From NCBI GenBank assembly GCA_964517435.1, contig CAZFEC010000011.1:8378-72377 (forward strand): 64,000 bases of DNA. The letters run 5' to 3'. Positions 1-8,998 of the stretch are shown in pieces (position 1 is the stretch's first letter; every line of letters starts with the position of its first letter). Under the pieces are notes generated by a model, which did no database searches, was not told where the DNA came from, and saw only the letters and a program-made list of their open reading frames with translations. The stretch is from BS150m-G50 sp964517435 (lineage in GTDB: Bacteria > CAIWAD01 > BS150m-G50). A program made the position numbers and the translations under genes.

Positions 1-1
1 G

Positions 2-1153
2 ATTCCCTACCATCATGTCTACATCACCGGCATGATCAAGGATGAGCAGGGGCGTTGGATGAGCAAATCGCTCGGCAACGGTATCGACCCGCTGGAGATG
101 ATCGAGCAGTACGGCGCCGACGCGGTGCGCTACTCGCTGATCGCGCTCAATACTGAAGGACAGGATATCCGGCTGGCGCCCACCCGCTTCGAACTGGGGC
201 GCAACTTCGCCAACAAGATCTGGAACGCGTTCCGTTTCGTTCATCTGCAGAACTGGGAGGTCCTGGCCGGTTCCGACTGGCCGCTGGCCCCCCAGCCGCG
301 GGAGATGATGGACCGCTGGCTGCTCTCCCGCCTCCACCACACGATTCGCAACGTCGACGCCCTCTTCGCCCGTTACAAAATCAACGAGGCGCTGGCCGCG
401 GTTTACGAATTCATCTGGCACGACCTCTGCGACTGGTATCTGGAGCTGGCCAAGCCGCGCCTGTACGACGGAAGCGATGAAGACCGTCTCCCGCTGCTGC
501 AGACGCTGGTGCACGCTTTCGACGCCGCCATGCGGCTGCTGCATCCGGTGATGCCGTTCATCACTGAGGAGATCTGGCAGAATTTGCAGGAGCGTCTGAT
601 CGCGCTGGGACAGCCGCAACCGGAACCGCCCACCATCATGTGCCAGACCTGGCCGGAGATGAAACCGGAATTGATCGACGACGAACTGGAGCGGCAGTTC
701 GAGCTGGTCAAGCAGACGGTGACCGCCATCCGCAACATCCGCGCGGAGCAGAACATCCCGCCGACCCGCGCCATCAGCGCCAGCGCCCGTCAGTTGAGCA
801 AGGAGTCCCGCCGGCTGCTGGAACAGGCGAAGCCCTACATCACCCGTCTGGCGCGTCTGGAAGAACTCGCGTTTGAGGGGGAGCGGCCCCGCCTGGCTTC
901 CACGGCGGTCGTCGCCGACTTCGAGCTGGTGATTCCGCTGGAGGGTCTGATCGATGTAGACAAGGAGATCGAGCGTCTCACCAGGGAAAAAGAGCGCCTC
1001 GAGAAGCTGATCGAGGGGCAGAAGCGGAAGCTGAGCAACGCGAACTTCACCGAGCGGGCGCCGGCACACGTCGTCCAGGCGGAACGCGACAAGCTGGCCG
1101 AGCAGGAAGAGGCGCTGCAGAAGGTCGCGCACAACCTGCAGGTGTTCCAGTAG
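2..1153 (+). CDS. valS: Valyl-tRNA synthetase, C-terminal part (5' end outside window)
   Basis: The frame is open from base 2, so the gene starts before the window; about 384 residues are present. It charges tRNA-Val with valine in the cytoplasm. The class I KMSKS loop is visible as WMSKSLGN about 20 residues in, followed by the GIDPLEMIEQYGADAVRYSL segment typical of ValS, then the anticodon-binding helical domain. The last 70 residues form the charged, Leu-rich coiled coil that ValS uses to hold tRNA (IDVDKEIERLTREKERLEK and on). The KMSKS lysine is replaced by Trp-Met at its first two positions (WMSKS), a common variant. The reading frame is intact to its TAG stop. Confidence 0.95.
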   Translation: MPYHHVYITGMIKDEQGRWMSKSLGNGIDPLEMIEQYGADAVRYSLIALNTEGQDIRLAPTRFELGRNFANKIWNAFRFVHLQNWEVLAGSDWPLAPQPREMMDRWLLSRLHHTIRNVDALFARYKINEALAAVYEFIWHDLCDWYLELAKPRLYDGSDEDRLPLLQTLVHAFDAAMRLLHPVMPFITEEIWQNLQERLIALGQPQPEPPTIMCQTWPEMKPELIDDELERQFELVKQTVTAIRNIRAEQNIPPTRAISASARQLSKESRRLLEQAKPYITRLARLEELAFEGERPRLASTAVVADFELVIPLEGLIDVDKEIERLTREKERLEKLIEGQKRKLSNANFTERAPAHVVQAERDKLAEQEEALQKVAHNLQVFQ

Positions 1154-1238
1154 GGCTGCTGTTCTGTCTTGCACCTGAAGGTGGCCAGAGCGCTGTTGCA
1201 TCTGCACAGGTTTCAGCGACAGACTGACAGGAGGAACC

Positions 1239-2642
1239 ATGTCTTACCGAACGCTATATCACACAATTCTCGCCTGTACAATACTGGTTGTACAGCCTTT
1301 GTCTCCCGTCGATAGACTCGTTCTTGCATCAGAAACAGAGGGTGTCGCAATAACAGTCTACAGCAAGAGCAGGGCTGTAGTAACTGATCGTCGTCAGGTT
1401 GAGCTTGCTCGCGGGATTACCGCGACCTCCTTTTCGGGAGTATCTGCTAAAGTAATGCCCCAGACTGTCGGCCTTACAGCCGAAGGCGTCATTGTGCTGG
1501 AACAGAATTTCGAATATGACCTGGTAGATGAAAGCAAGCTGTATCACAAATATCTTGAGCAACCGATCACATTAAATCTGGATAACGATACGCTTTTCCA
1601 GGGCAGATTGCTTTCCGTAGGTCGTGGTTCAGATAAGGGAATTGTACTTGAACAGGAAAGCGGTGACATCGTTTCGATAAATAAGAGAAATGTAGTAACT
1701 GCGGTTTTTCCTGAGCTGCCTGCCGGTTTGATCACCAGGCCAACGCTGAAATGGTTAGTATCGGTCAAACGCAGCGATACGTACCCAATAACTCTTACTT
1801 ACCAAACTTCCGGGATATCCTGGGAGGCAGATTATGTCGCAATTCTCAATCAGGATGACACGGCGATGCAGTTGGGGTGTTGGGTAACCGTAAGGAACCG
1901 AACCGGCACCTGTTTCGCTGATGCGCAACTCAAGCTGATTGCCGGAGACATCTTTCTTGCCACCGATTCCAAAAGGAGTCGCTATCAGACGGACATGGTC
2001 TCGACCGTTGCAAGCGTCGAGACCGGGTTCACCGAGCGCTCCTTTTTCGAGTATCACCTCTACACCCTCGACCGCCCGGCCACATTGAAGAACAACCAGG
2101 ACAAGCAACTGGCGCTGTTTCCCACCCGCGATGTCGCCGTCGAACGGGAGTACCTCTTTGATCACAGCAGAGACCCGAACCAGGTACTGGTCTCGGTCCG
2201 CTTCGAGAACGACCGCGCGAGCAAACTGGGCATACCGCTGCCGGCGGGAGTGGTGCGCGTCTACAAGCTGGATGAGGACGACACCCGCCAGCTGGTGGGG
2301 GAAGACCGTATCGAACATACCCCCAAGGATGAGCCGGTTTCCCTCACGCTGGGCAAAGTCTTCGACATGGCGGGCGAACGCACCGTGCTGGACTACGAGC
2401 AGGTAGGCCGCTACGGCCATCGCGCCACCATTGAAGTGGAGCTGCGCAATCACAAGGAGGAAGCGGCGACGGTCAAGGTGCATGAACACCTGCCCGCCGG
2501 CGCGGAGATCACGGCCTGCAATGTCGACTATGAGCGCCCCACCGCCACGCTCCTGGAGTTGGAGCTGGAGGTGCCGACCGACGGCGAAGCCAGCCTGGAG
2601 TACAGTTACAAACTGAAGCGGCATGGAGTCATACACCGATAA
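1239..2642 (+). CDS. DUF4139 domain-containing secreted protein
   Basis: 467 residues. An AGGAGG ribosome site at 1229-1234 fixes the ATG. Residues 1-30 form a signal peptide (hydrophobic run TILACTILVVQPLS). The segment LTYQTSGISWEADYVAIL followed by VTVRNRTG and LKLIAGD is the signature of the DUF4139 family (mucoidy-inhibitor-like, beta-sandwich surface proteins); the C-terminal half is a long beta-rich domain. The biochemical function of this family is unknown to me. The first ~700 bp are clearly more AT-rich and use different codons from the last ~650 bp, which match the surrounding genes, so the gene may be a mosaic. The stop overlaps recG by 20 bp, suggesting co-transcription. Confidence 0.8.
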   Translation: MSYRTLYHTILACTILVVQPLSPVDRLVLASETEGVAITVYSKSRAVVTDRRQVELARGITATSFSGVSAKVMPQTVGLTAEGVIVLEQNFEYDLVDESKLYHKYLEQPITLNLDNDTLFQGRLLSVGRGSDKGIVLEQESGDIVSINKRNVVTAVFPELPAGLITRPTLKWLVSVKRSDTYPITLTYQTSGISWEADYVAILNQDDTAMQLGCWVTVRNRTGTCFADAQLKLIAGDIFLATDSKRSRYQTDMVSTVASVETGFTERSFFEYHLYTLDRPATLKNNQDKQLALFPTRDVAVEREYLFDHSRDPNQVLVSVRFENDRASKLGIPLPAGVVRVYKLDEDDTRQLVGEDRIEHTPKDEPVSLTLGKVFDMAGERTVLDYEQVGRYGHRATIEVELRNHKEEAATVKVHEHLPAGAEITACNVDYERPTATLLELELEVPTDGEASLEYSYKLKRHGVIHR

Positions 2643-4707
2643 ATCGATCCAGTTCGTCAAGGGAGTGGGGCCGAAGAAATCCGCCGTGCTCAGCGATCAT
2701 GGCCTCGCGAGCTGGTACGATATTCTCCACCACTTCCCGCGCCGCTACCTGGATCGCACCAACGTAGCCCGCATCGACGAACTGGTGCTGGACAGCGAGC
2801 CGGTTACCGTCGTCGGCAAAATCACCCGTGCCGAGTCCTTCCGCGGCAAGCGGCGGCGCATCTTCCGGCTGACCCTCGCCGACAACTCCGGCACCATGTC
2901 GCTGGTCTTCTTCAACAGCCTGCGCTATTTCGAAGCCGCTTTCAAACAGGGGGATTTCGTCGCCGCGACCGGCAAGCCGAGCCAGTTTCGCGGCTGGGCC
3001 TTCACCCATCCCGCCCTGGAGAAGATCAACCTGCAGGAGGATGTCGCGGAATTCGAGGGGAGGATCATCCCGCTCTATCCCGGCACCGAGGGCCTGCGGC
3101 GCGCCTACCTGGACAGCCGCGGCCTCTGGCGCATCATCGCCGCCATTCTCGACGAGCTGGACGGCGGTTATCCCGACTGTTTTTCCGCCGACTTCCGGCG
3201 TGAACACGACCTGATCAGCTATGCCGAGGCGCTGGAGTGGGTTCATCGTCCCACCTCTCAGGAACAGCTGGAGCAAGCCCGCTACCGGCTCAAGTTCAAC
3301 GAGTTCTTCTTCCTGGAGGTGATGCTGGCGCTGCGCAAGCACCGGGTGAAGGTAATGGAGAAGGGAATCCGATTCCGGACCGACGGCGATTTGCGTACCC
3401 GGCTGCTGGCGGAGTTACCGTTCAGTCTGACCGCCGCGCAGGAGCGGGTTGTCCGGGAGATCCTCAGCGATATGCAGTCGGAGCAGCCGATGAACCGGCT
3501 GTTGGAAGGGGATGTCGGTTCCGGTAAGACGCTGGTCGCCGTGCTGGCAATGCTGCTGGCGGCGGAAAACGGCTACCAGAGCGCGTTGATGGTGCCGACC
3601 GAGATCCTGGCGGAACAGCACTACCGCAGCATCATGCGGTTTGCCGAGCAGTTGCCGGTGAAGGTCAGCCTGCTGGTGGGCGGCCAGAGTAAGGGTTTGC
3701 GCTCGCAGCGCCAGTACGAGCTGGCGAGTGGCGAGGCCGACATCATCATCGGGACGCACGCGCTCTTTCAGAAGGCGGTGCGCTTCCGCAACCTGGGGCT
3801 GGTGATCATCGACGAGCAGCACCGGTTCGGCGTCCTGCAGCGGGGGATGCTGCGCGACAAGGGTGTGCGGCCCGACACGCTGGTGATGAGCGCGACACCG
3901 ATTCCCCGCACCCTGGCGCTTTCGGTCTACGGCGATCTCGACATCTCCCTGATCGACGAGTTGCCGCCCGGACGCCAGCCGATCCGAACCGTCTGGCGCT
4001 ACGATAACAAGCTTCCCGAGATCATGCCCTTCATCCGCCAGCGCGTGGAGCAGGGGGAACAGGCGTACATCGTTTACCCGCTGGTCGAGGATTCAGAGAA
4101 ACTCAACCTGCGCGCCGCCACCCGCTCCCGCGACGAGCTGGCTCAACGCTGGTTTCAGGGCATTGAGGTGGGCCTGATCCACGGCCGGATGAAGGGAGAG
4201 GAGAAGGATGCCGTCATGCAGCGCTTCGCGGCGGGGGAGATCCCGGTCCTGGTTTCCACCACCGTGGTGGAGGTGGGGGTGGATAATCCCAACGCCACCA
4301 TCATGGCCGTGATACACGCGGAGCGGTTCGGACTTTCGCAGCTGCATCAGCTGCGGGGCCGGGTCGGTCGCGGGAGCCTGAAATCTTACTGCATCCTGGT
4401 GGCGGGGCGCGGCTTGACCGAGGAGGGGCGGCATCGCCTCAACGCCATGATGGATTTTCCGGACGGATTCAAGATCGCCGAAGCGGATATGCGTCTGCGC
4501 GGTTCCGGCGATTTCTTCGGTACCCGCCAGAGCGGCCTGCCGACGCTCAAAATCGCCGACCTGATCGCCGACGCCGACATCATGTTCCGGACACGCGAAA
4601 TCGCTTTCCAGCTGGTGCGCGACGATCCCCACCTGTTGAACCACCCCCGCATCCGTGAGTATTATCTGCGGTTCTATGAGGATCGCTTCAACCTGATCGA
4701 GGACTGA
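2623..4707 (+). CDS. recG: ATP-dependent DNA helicase RecG
   Basis: 694 residues, the family's normal size. RecG is a superfamily 2 helicase that remodels stalled forks and branched DNA. The N-terminal wedge (OB fold) covers about residues 1-200 and includes the KGVGPKKSAVL helix-hairpin motif. Walker A is GDVGSGKT near residue 297, and the RecG-specific DEQHRFG box is near residue 397. Motif III is MSATPIPRTLA; motif VI is QLRGRVGRG. The ATG lies inside the end of the upstream DUF4139 gene. It is followed after one base by priA, so recG and priA are translated as a unit; both enzymes act on stalled replication forks. Confidence 0.97.
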   Translation: MESYTDKSIQFVKGVGPKKSAVLSDHGLASWYDILHHFPRRYLDRTNVARIDELVLDSEPVTVVGKITRAESFRGKRRRIFRLTLADNSGTMSLVFFNSLRYFEAAFKQGDFVAATGKPSQFRGWAFTHPALEKINLQEDVAEFEGRIIPLYPGTEGLRRAYLDSRGLWRIIAAILDELDGGYPDCFSADFRREHDLISYAEALEWVHRPTSQEQLEQARYRLKFNEFFFLEVMLALRKHRVKVMEKGIRFRTDGDLRTRLLAELPFSLTAAQERVVREILSDMQSEQPMNRLLEGDVGSGKTLVAVLAMLLAAENGYQSALMVPTEILAEQHYRSIMRFAEQLPVKVSLLVGGQSKGLRSQRQYELASGEADIIIGTHALFQKAVRFRNLGLVIIDEQHRFGVLQRGMLRDKGVRPDTLVMSATPIPRTLALSVYGDLDISLIDELPPGRQPIRTVWRYDNKLPEIMPFIRQRVEQGEQAYIVYPLVEDSEKLNLRAATRSRDELAQRWFQGIEVGLIHGRMKGEEKDAVMQRFAAGEIPVLVSTTVVEVGVDNPNATIMAVIHAERFGLSQLHQLRGRVGRGSLKSYCILVAGRGLTEEGRHRLNAMMDFPDGFKIAEADMRLRGSGDFFGTRQSGLPTLKIADLIADADIMFRTREIAFQLVRDDPHLLNHPRIREYYLRFYEDRFNLIED

Positions 4708-4708
4708 G

Positions 4709-7165
4709 TTGTACGCTAAAGTGGCGCTGCCACTGCCCTTCAATCCGATCTATACATATGCAGTGCCGGAACGGCTGGCGGAGGGTGTGCGGCCGGGCAC
4801 GCGCGTTCTGGTACCGCTGGGACGCCGGTTGCAGACCGGCTACGTGCTGGAGTTAGCAGCGTCGCCGGACTTCGACAGCGAGCGGATCAAACCGGTCAAC
4901 GATGTCCTGGATCCCTTCCCGTTGTTGACCGGGGAGCTGCTGGACTTCTGCGCCCGCCTCGCCGACTACTACGTCGCTTCCATTGGCGAAACCCTGCGCG
5001 CCGCCCTGCCGCCCGGCATCAACCTGGCCGGTCAGACGTGTTTCCGGCTGTCCGGGGAGGAGACGCCCGTGGATGCGAAACTGTCGCCTTTGCGCAAGCG
5101 CCTCCTGCGACTGTTGGCGGAGCATCCCGACGTCGGTCTGCGCTGGTTGAAACAGCAGTTGCGGCGCAAGAGTCTGTATCACGATCTACATTACCTGCTC
5201 GAGCGGGGATTGATCGTCGCGGAGGAGCGGATCGGGAAAGGGCGCTTGTCGCCGCGCCGGGAGCCCTGGCTGCGGCTGCCGCCAGCCCAGTCGCGGGCGG
5301 AGTTGGAGGAGGCGATCGCAGCCCGTCGCCGGCGTCCGGCCCAGACCGCCATCCTGCAACTGCTCGCCGCCGAGGAGTCTGTATCACGTCGCGACCTCCT
5401 CTCCCGCTTTTCGCCGGCGCCGCTCAAGCAGCTGCTGGCGGACGACCTGGTCGAGCTGTTCGAACGGGAGATCGTGCCGGAGAAGCCGCTGTTAGACACA
5501 GATCCGCAGGTCTTGTCTATCATACTCAACCGGGAACAGGAGGAGGCGCTGGTCGCGATCGGCGAAACGCTGGCCACCCGGGGGTTTCAGGCCCTGCTGC
5601 TGCAGGGCGTTACCGGCAGCGGCAAGACGCAGGTCTACCTGGAAGCGATCCGTAAGGTGGTCGCCGCCGGCAAACAGGCGCTGGTACTGGTGCCGGAGAT
5701 TTCACTCACGCCGCAGATCGCCGCCCGCTTCCACGCCTTTTTCGGCGACCGGGTCTGCCTGATCCACAGCCGCCTTTCCGATCGCCAGCGCTACGACGCC
5801 TGGCTCGGCATCCGGCGCGACGAGTACGATGTCGTCGTGGGAGCGCGCTCGGCTGTCTTTGCGCCGCTGTCCCGTCCCGGTCTGATCGTCGTGGACGAGG
5901 AGCACGACGCCTCCTTCAAGCAGTTCGATCCCGCGCCGCGCTACCATGCCCGTGACGCCGCGCTGCTGCGGGGCAGTCGCCTCCGGGTGCCGGTGCTGCT
6001 GGGTACAGCCACCCCCTCGCTCGAGACCCACTACAATGTAGAACAGGGCCGCTACCGCCACCTGCAGCTGCCGCGTCGGACCGGCGTACAGACGCGGCCG
6101 CAGATCGAACTGGTCGACATGAAGCAGGTGTGGCGCGAGTTAACCGGCGACACGGTAAAGATGTTCTCCAACCGTTTCTTAAGCGGACTGATGGACACGC
6201 TGGAACGGGGCGAGCAGGCGATCATCCTGCAGAATCGACGCGGCTTCGCCTCCTGGCAGCAGTGTCTCGACTGCGGCACGATCGTCAAGTGCTCCAACTG
6301 CGACATCACCCTGACTTATCACAAGACCGATCAGGCGCTGCGCTGCCACTACTGCGGCTTCGCACGGCAGCCGCTGGAGCGCTGTCCGGAATGCGACGCC
6401 CGGCGCCTGGAGTTCTTCGGCACCGGCACCCAGCAGGTGGAGGAGCAGCTGCGCGAATTGTTCCCCAGGCACCCGATCCTGCGCATGGACCAGGACACCA
6501 CCCGCCGGCCGGACGCCTACAACGCGATGGTAAAGGCTTTCAACGCCGGCGATTACGACATCCTGCTCGGCACGCAGTCGGTAGCCAAGGGGCACGACTT
6601 CCCGCGGGTCACCTTCGTCGGGGTGGTTAACGCCGACACGGAGCTGTCGCTGCCGGACTTCCGCGCCCAGGAGCGCTCCTTCCAGCTGATGACACAGGTG
6701 GCGGGGCGGGGCGGCCGTGCCCAGCTGCCGGGCCGGGTCGTCATCCAGACTTTCCGCCCGGAGAACAGTGCGCTCGCGTTCGTGCAGGCGGATGACATGG
6801 CCGGCTTCCTAGCGGAAGAGGCGGAAGCGCGCCGCCAGCTCAACTATCCACCCTTCAGTCGCCTGGCGCTGCTGACCGTGAAATCGAGCCGCCAGGAGGA
6901 ATGCCGCCGCGCCGCAGAGGGGCTTCGGCCGCAGCTGCAGGCCGCCCTGGGCAAACTGCAGCTACTCGGACCGGCACCGGCGCCGATCCAGCGGATCTGG
7001 CGGGAATACCGTTACCACTACATCATCAAATCCGCCCGCGCCGGCGACCCCAACGGCCGGAAGCTGCGGGATGCCGTGCGCGGCGCGCTGGAGTACTTCA
7101 ACCGACGGCTGCGGACTGACGATACGTATCTCACAGTAACGATCGATCCCTTGAGTCTGATGTGA
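4709..7165 (+). CDS. priA: Primosomal protein N' (replication restart helicase PriA)
   Basis: 818 residues, TTG start one base after the recG stop; the N-terminus MYAKVALPLPFNPIYTYAVP is typical of PriA, which supports this start. PriA recognises abandoned forks and reloads the replicative helicase. The 3'-DNA-binding and winged-helix domains fill roughly the first 270 residues. Walker A is GVTGSGKT near residue 300 and the DEEH box near residue 396. The zinc-binding region, with CLDCG, CSNC, CHYCG and CPEC pairs, lies around residues 519-560, inserted in the helicase core as expected. The next gene begins on a GTG overlapping the priA stop. Confidence 0.97.
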   Translation: MYAKVALPLPFNPIYTYAVPERLAEGVRPGTRVLVPLGRRLQTGYVLELAASPDFDSERIKPVNDVLDPFPLLTGELLDFCARLADYYVASIGETLRAALPPGINLAGQTCFRLSGEETPVDAKLSPLRKRLLRLLAEHPDVGLRWLKQQLRRKSLYHDLHYLLERGLIVAEERIGKGRLSPRREPWLRLPPAQSRAELEEAIAARRRRPAQTAILQLLAAEESVSRRDLLSRFSPAPLKQLLADDLVELFEREIVPEKPLLDTDPQVLSIILNREQEEALVAIGETLATRGFQALLLQGVTGSGKTQVYLEAIRKVVAAGKQALVLVPEISLTPQIAARFHAFFGDRVCLIHSRLSDRQRYDAWLGIRRDEYDVVVGARSAVFAPLSRPGLIVVDEEHDASFKQFDPAPRYHARDAALLRGSRLRVPVLLGTATPSLETHYNVEQGRYRHLQLPRRTGVQTRPQIELVDMKQVWRELTGDTVKMFSNRFLSGLMDTLERGEQAIILQNRRGFASWQQCLDCGTIVKCSNCDITLTYHKTDQALRCHYCGFARQPLERCPECDARRLEFFGTGTQQVEEQLRELFPRHPILRMDQDTTRRPDAYNAMVKAFNAGDYDILLGTQSVAKGHDFPRVTFVGVVNADTELSLPDFRAQERSFQLMTQVAGRGGRAQLPGRVVIQTFRPENSALAFVQADDMAGFLAEEAEARRQLNYPPFSRLALLTVKSSRQEECRRAAEGLRPQLQAALGKLQLLGPAPAPIQRIWREYRYHYIIKSARAGDPNGRKLRDAVRGALEYFNRRLRTDDTYLTVTIDPLSLM

Positions 7166-8103
7166 AAGCTGTTACCCCACTTCTGGCGATACTCTGCTTC
7201 TGGCTGACCACGCTGCCGGCTCGAGCCCAGCCGGCGGGGCAACTGTTGGAGCTGAAGGTGCCGCCGTTCGTCGTGCAGTACGACGCGCGCGACGCCGGCC
7301 TGGCCCGGGAAATCGGTTACCGCCTCGCCGGCTCCTGGCAACGCGTACAGCGGGAGTTGCCGGTGATGCTGCCGGGCAAACCGGTGGTGCTGATCGCGCC
7401 CTCCGCCGATGACTTCTACCGGACGGCGCGAGGCAGCGTGCCGCACTGGGGGGCCGCCCTGGCGCTTTCCTCACGCAACATCATCCTGCTCAAGAGCAGC
7501 CGCTGGGCCAGCGTGCAGAACGACTGGTCCTCCCTGTTGTCGCACGAGCTGGCCCACCTGGCGGTGCACACCCTCACGCAGGATTTTCAGGTGCCGCGCT
7601 GGTTCAACGAGGGATTGGCGGTGGCTGTATCCGGCGAGCTGGACATCACGCGCCGGGCGGAAATCGCCCGCGCCCTCCTGACGCGGCACGTCTTCGCGCT
7701 GTCGGAACTGGAGGACCTGCACAGCTTCTCGGGCAACGAAGCGCGTCTGGCCTACACCGAAGCGGTGCTGGCGGTCAACTACTTCGTCGAGCGCTTCGGC
7801 AAATCTGCGGTAGTGCTGTTGTTGACGCAGGTGGGGCAGGGCCGGTCGTTCGAAACGGCGTTCCACACAGCTACCGGCGTGTTTTTGCACGACTTCGAGA
7901 GCCAGTGGCGTCGCCACCTCTGGAGCCACTATTTCTACTATATCCTGTTGGGAATCAACAGTTGGATCTGGGGTTTCATCCTGGTGCTGGTGCTGGTCGC
8001 CATCGTCGTCGTGCGGCGCCGCAATCGGAAGACCCGCCGTCGCTGGGAGGTGGAGGATGAACCCTACGAGACGGAATCCGATTTCGATCCGTTTGACTGG
8101 TGA
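7162..8103 (+). CDS. Membrane-anchored gluzincin peptidase (peptidase MA-like family)
   Basis: 313 residues; GTG start overlaps the priA TGA (GTGA), pointing to translational coupling. Residues 1-22 are a signal peptide ending in ARA-Q. The zinc motif is HELAH near residue 127, followed by the RWFNEGLAVAVSGE segment whose Glu supplies the third ligand, as in the peptidase MA-like family (PF13485). A transmembrane helix (about residues 256-285, WIWGFILVLVLVAIVVV) is followed by an Arg-rich stop-transfer sequence and a short acidic tail. So the catalytic domain is periplasmic with one C-terminal anchor. The substrate is unknown. Confidence 0.85.
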   Translation: MKAVTPLLAILCFWLTTLPARAQPAGQLLELKVPPFVVQYDARDAGLAREIGYRLAGSWQRVQRELPVMLPGKPVVLIAPSADDFYRTARGSVPHWGAALALSSRNIILLKSSRWASVQNDWSSLLSHELAHLAVHTLTQDFQVPRWFNEGLAVAVSGELDITRRAEIARALLTRHVFALSELEDLHSFSGNEARLAYTEAVLAVNYFVERFGKSAVVLLLTQVGQGRSFETAFHTATGVFLHDFESQWRRHLWSHYFYYILLGINSWIWGFILVLVLVAIVVVRRRNRKTRRRWEVEDEPYETESDFDPFDW

Positions 8104-8212
8104 AATCTCGGGCCACCCCTGGGGAGATCCCGCCAGGGCGGGATTACCCTGGGAACACCGCAACCTCCATTCGGGTGCTGCCTCAATCCCAGGTTTCACC
8201 CCATTCTCCCCG

Positions 8213-8353
8213 CCTCAAACTTTTCAGGGAACTGCCGATACGACTCACTCAACTGCGTTGAGTGAGTTCAGCAGTTCCGTCTTAGCCGGAACTGCACCGG
8301 CGGCTTTGGCGAGTTAGCTCCCACCTCAAACTTTTTAATAAACTGCCGATACT
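8213..8353 (+). repeat. Imperfect direct repeat enclosing a strong hairpin
   Basis: The sequence CCTCAAACTTTT followed shortly by AACTGCCGATAC occurs at 8213-8242 and again at 8324-8353, 111 bp apart. Between them lies a perfect 10-bp hairpin, ACTCACTCAA (8243-8252) with TTGAGTGAGT (8258-8267), nested in an outer 8-bp stem GGAACTGC (8228-8235) / GCAGTTCC (8271-8278). No T tract follows, so it is not an obvious intrinsic terminator. The second copy sits just upstream of the small membrane protein gene at 8375. Confidence 0.6.
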
Positions 8354-8374
8354 ATACTCGAGAGAAAGGAGGAT

Positions 8375-8614
8375 ATGAGCATGGAATGGCTGTTCGCGCT
8401 AACGGTAGCCGCCGGTGTGATCAGCGCTGTCCGCATGTATACATTCTTGCGTCAGCGTCTGCCGGAACGCCGTTATCGCCGCCAGGCCCGCCAACTGGCT
8501 GAATATCTGGAACGCGAACAGCAGGATTTCAACCTCGGCGGTCTCACCGCTCCGCCGCCGGAATCGGAAAACTTCCTTGCCGCCTGCTACTATATCCTGG
8601 ATAAGGAAGAGTAA
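8375..8614 (+). CDS. Small membrane protein, founder of a downstream tandem repeat
   Basis: 79 residues; an AAGGAGG site about 5 bases upstream of the ATG (8366-8372 region) supports the start. One N-terminal transmembrane helix (MEWLFALTVAAGVISAV) is followed by a highly basic stretch (RQRLPERRYRRQARQL) and an acidic, soluble tail ending FLAACYYILDKEE. I do not recognise the family. The last 39 bases of the gene are the first partial copy of the 107-bp repeat that follows, so the same C-terminal peptide (LAACYYILDKEE-stop) is repeated downstream. Confidence 0.6.
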   Translation: MSMEWLFALTVAAGVISAVRMYTFLRQRLPERRYRRQARQLAEYLEREQQDFNLGGLTAPPPESENFLAACYYILDKEE

Positions 8615-8640
8615 CTCACCCTGGAGCTGGCGGCAAGCGT

Positions 8641-8721
8641 ATGAACATCCCGGCAGTTCAAATTCCCGCGAAATACGAAGACCTTGCCGCCTGCTACTAT
8701 ATCCTGGATAAGGAAGAGTAA
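8641..8721 (+). CDS. Micro-ORF of 26 residues in the tandem repeat (copy 1)
   Basis: ATG to TAA, encoding a peptide that begins MNIPAVQ and ends YYILDKEE. The spacer contains GGAG about 14 bases before the ATG, a weak ribosome-site position. The C-terminal 12 residues equal those of the 79-residue protein upstream. Whether it is translated cannot be told from sequence alone; that the only differences between copies are synonymous is mild support. It could equally be a by-product of a tandem duplication. Confidence 0.3.
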   Translation: MNIPAVQIPAKYEDLAACYYILDKEE

Positions 8722-8736
8722 CTCACCCTGGAGCTG

Positions 8737-8836
8737 NNNNNNNNNNNNNNNNNNNNNNNNNNNNNNNNNNNNNNNNNNNNNNNNNNNNNNNNNNNNNNNN
8801 NNNNNNNNNNNNNNNNNNNNNNNNNNNNNNNNNNNN
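8737..8836. other. Assembly gap of 100 N
   Basis: Exactly 100 undetermined bases inside the 107-bp tandem array, the usual placeholder for a scaffold join of unknown length. The collapse point is where a short-read assembler would fail on a multi-copy repeat. Confidence 0.99.
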
Positions 8837-8911
8837 ATACGAAGACCTTGCCGCCTGTTACTACATCCTGGATAAGGAAGAGTAACTCACCCTGGAGCTG
8901 GCGGCAAGCGT

Positions 8912-8992
8912 ATGAACATCCCGGCAGTTCAAATTCCCGCGAAATACGAAGACCTTGCCGCCTGCTACTATATCCTGGATAAGGAAGAGTAA
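8912..8992 (+). CDS. Micro-ORF of 26 residues in the tandem repeat (last copy)
   Basis: Identical in protein sequence to the copy at 8641-8721 and preceded by the same 26-nt spacer. A further copy is cut by the gap, with only its last 16 codons visible (8837-8885), carrying two synonymous changes. The stop lies 6 bases before the 3' end of the convergent PhzF gene. Confidence 0.3.
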   Translation: MNIPAVQIPAKYEDLAACYYILDKEE

Positions 8993-8998
8993 CTCACC

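Larger units (their letters stand above)
8575..8998 (+). repeat. 107-bp tandem repeat array, at least four copies, interrupted by an assembly gap
   Basis: Repeat starts (CTTGCCGCC) are at 8576, 8683, 8847 and 8954; the intervals 8576-8683 and 8847-8954 are both exactly 107 bp, and the third interval spans the N run, so the true copy number is unknown. Each complete unit has a 26-nt spacer and a 26-codon open frame ending in the same residues as the upstream gene. CTTGCCGCC at 8576-8584 is complementary to GGCGGCAAG at 8629-8637, so each unit can form a long-range stem. The third visible copy differs by two synonymous bases (TGT/TGC, TAC/TAT). The array ends just before the convergent PhzF gene. 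Confidence 0.9.
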
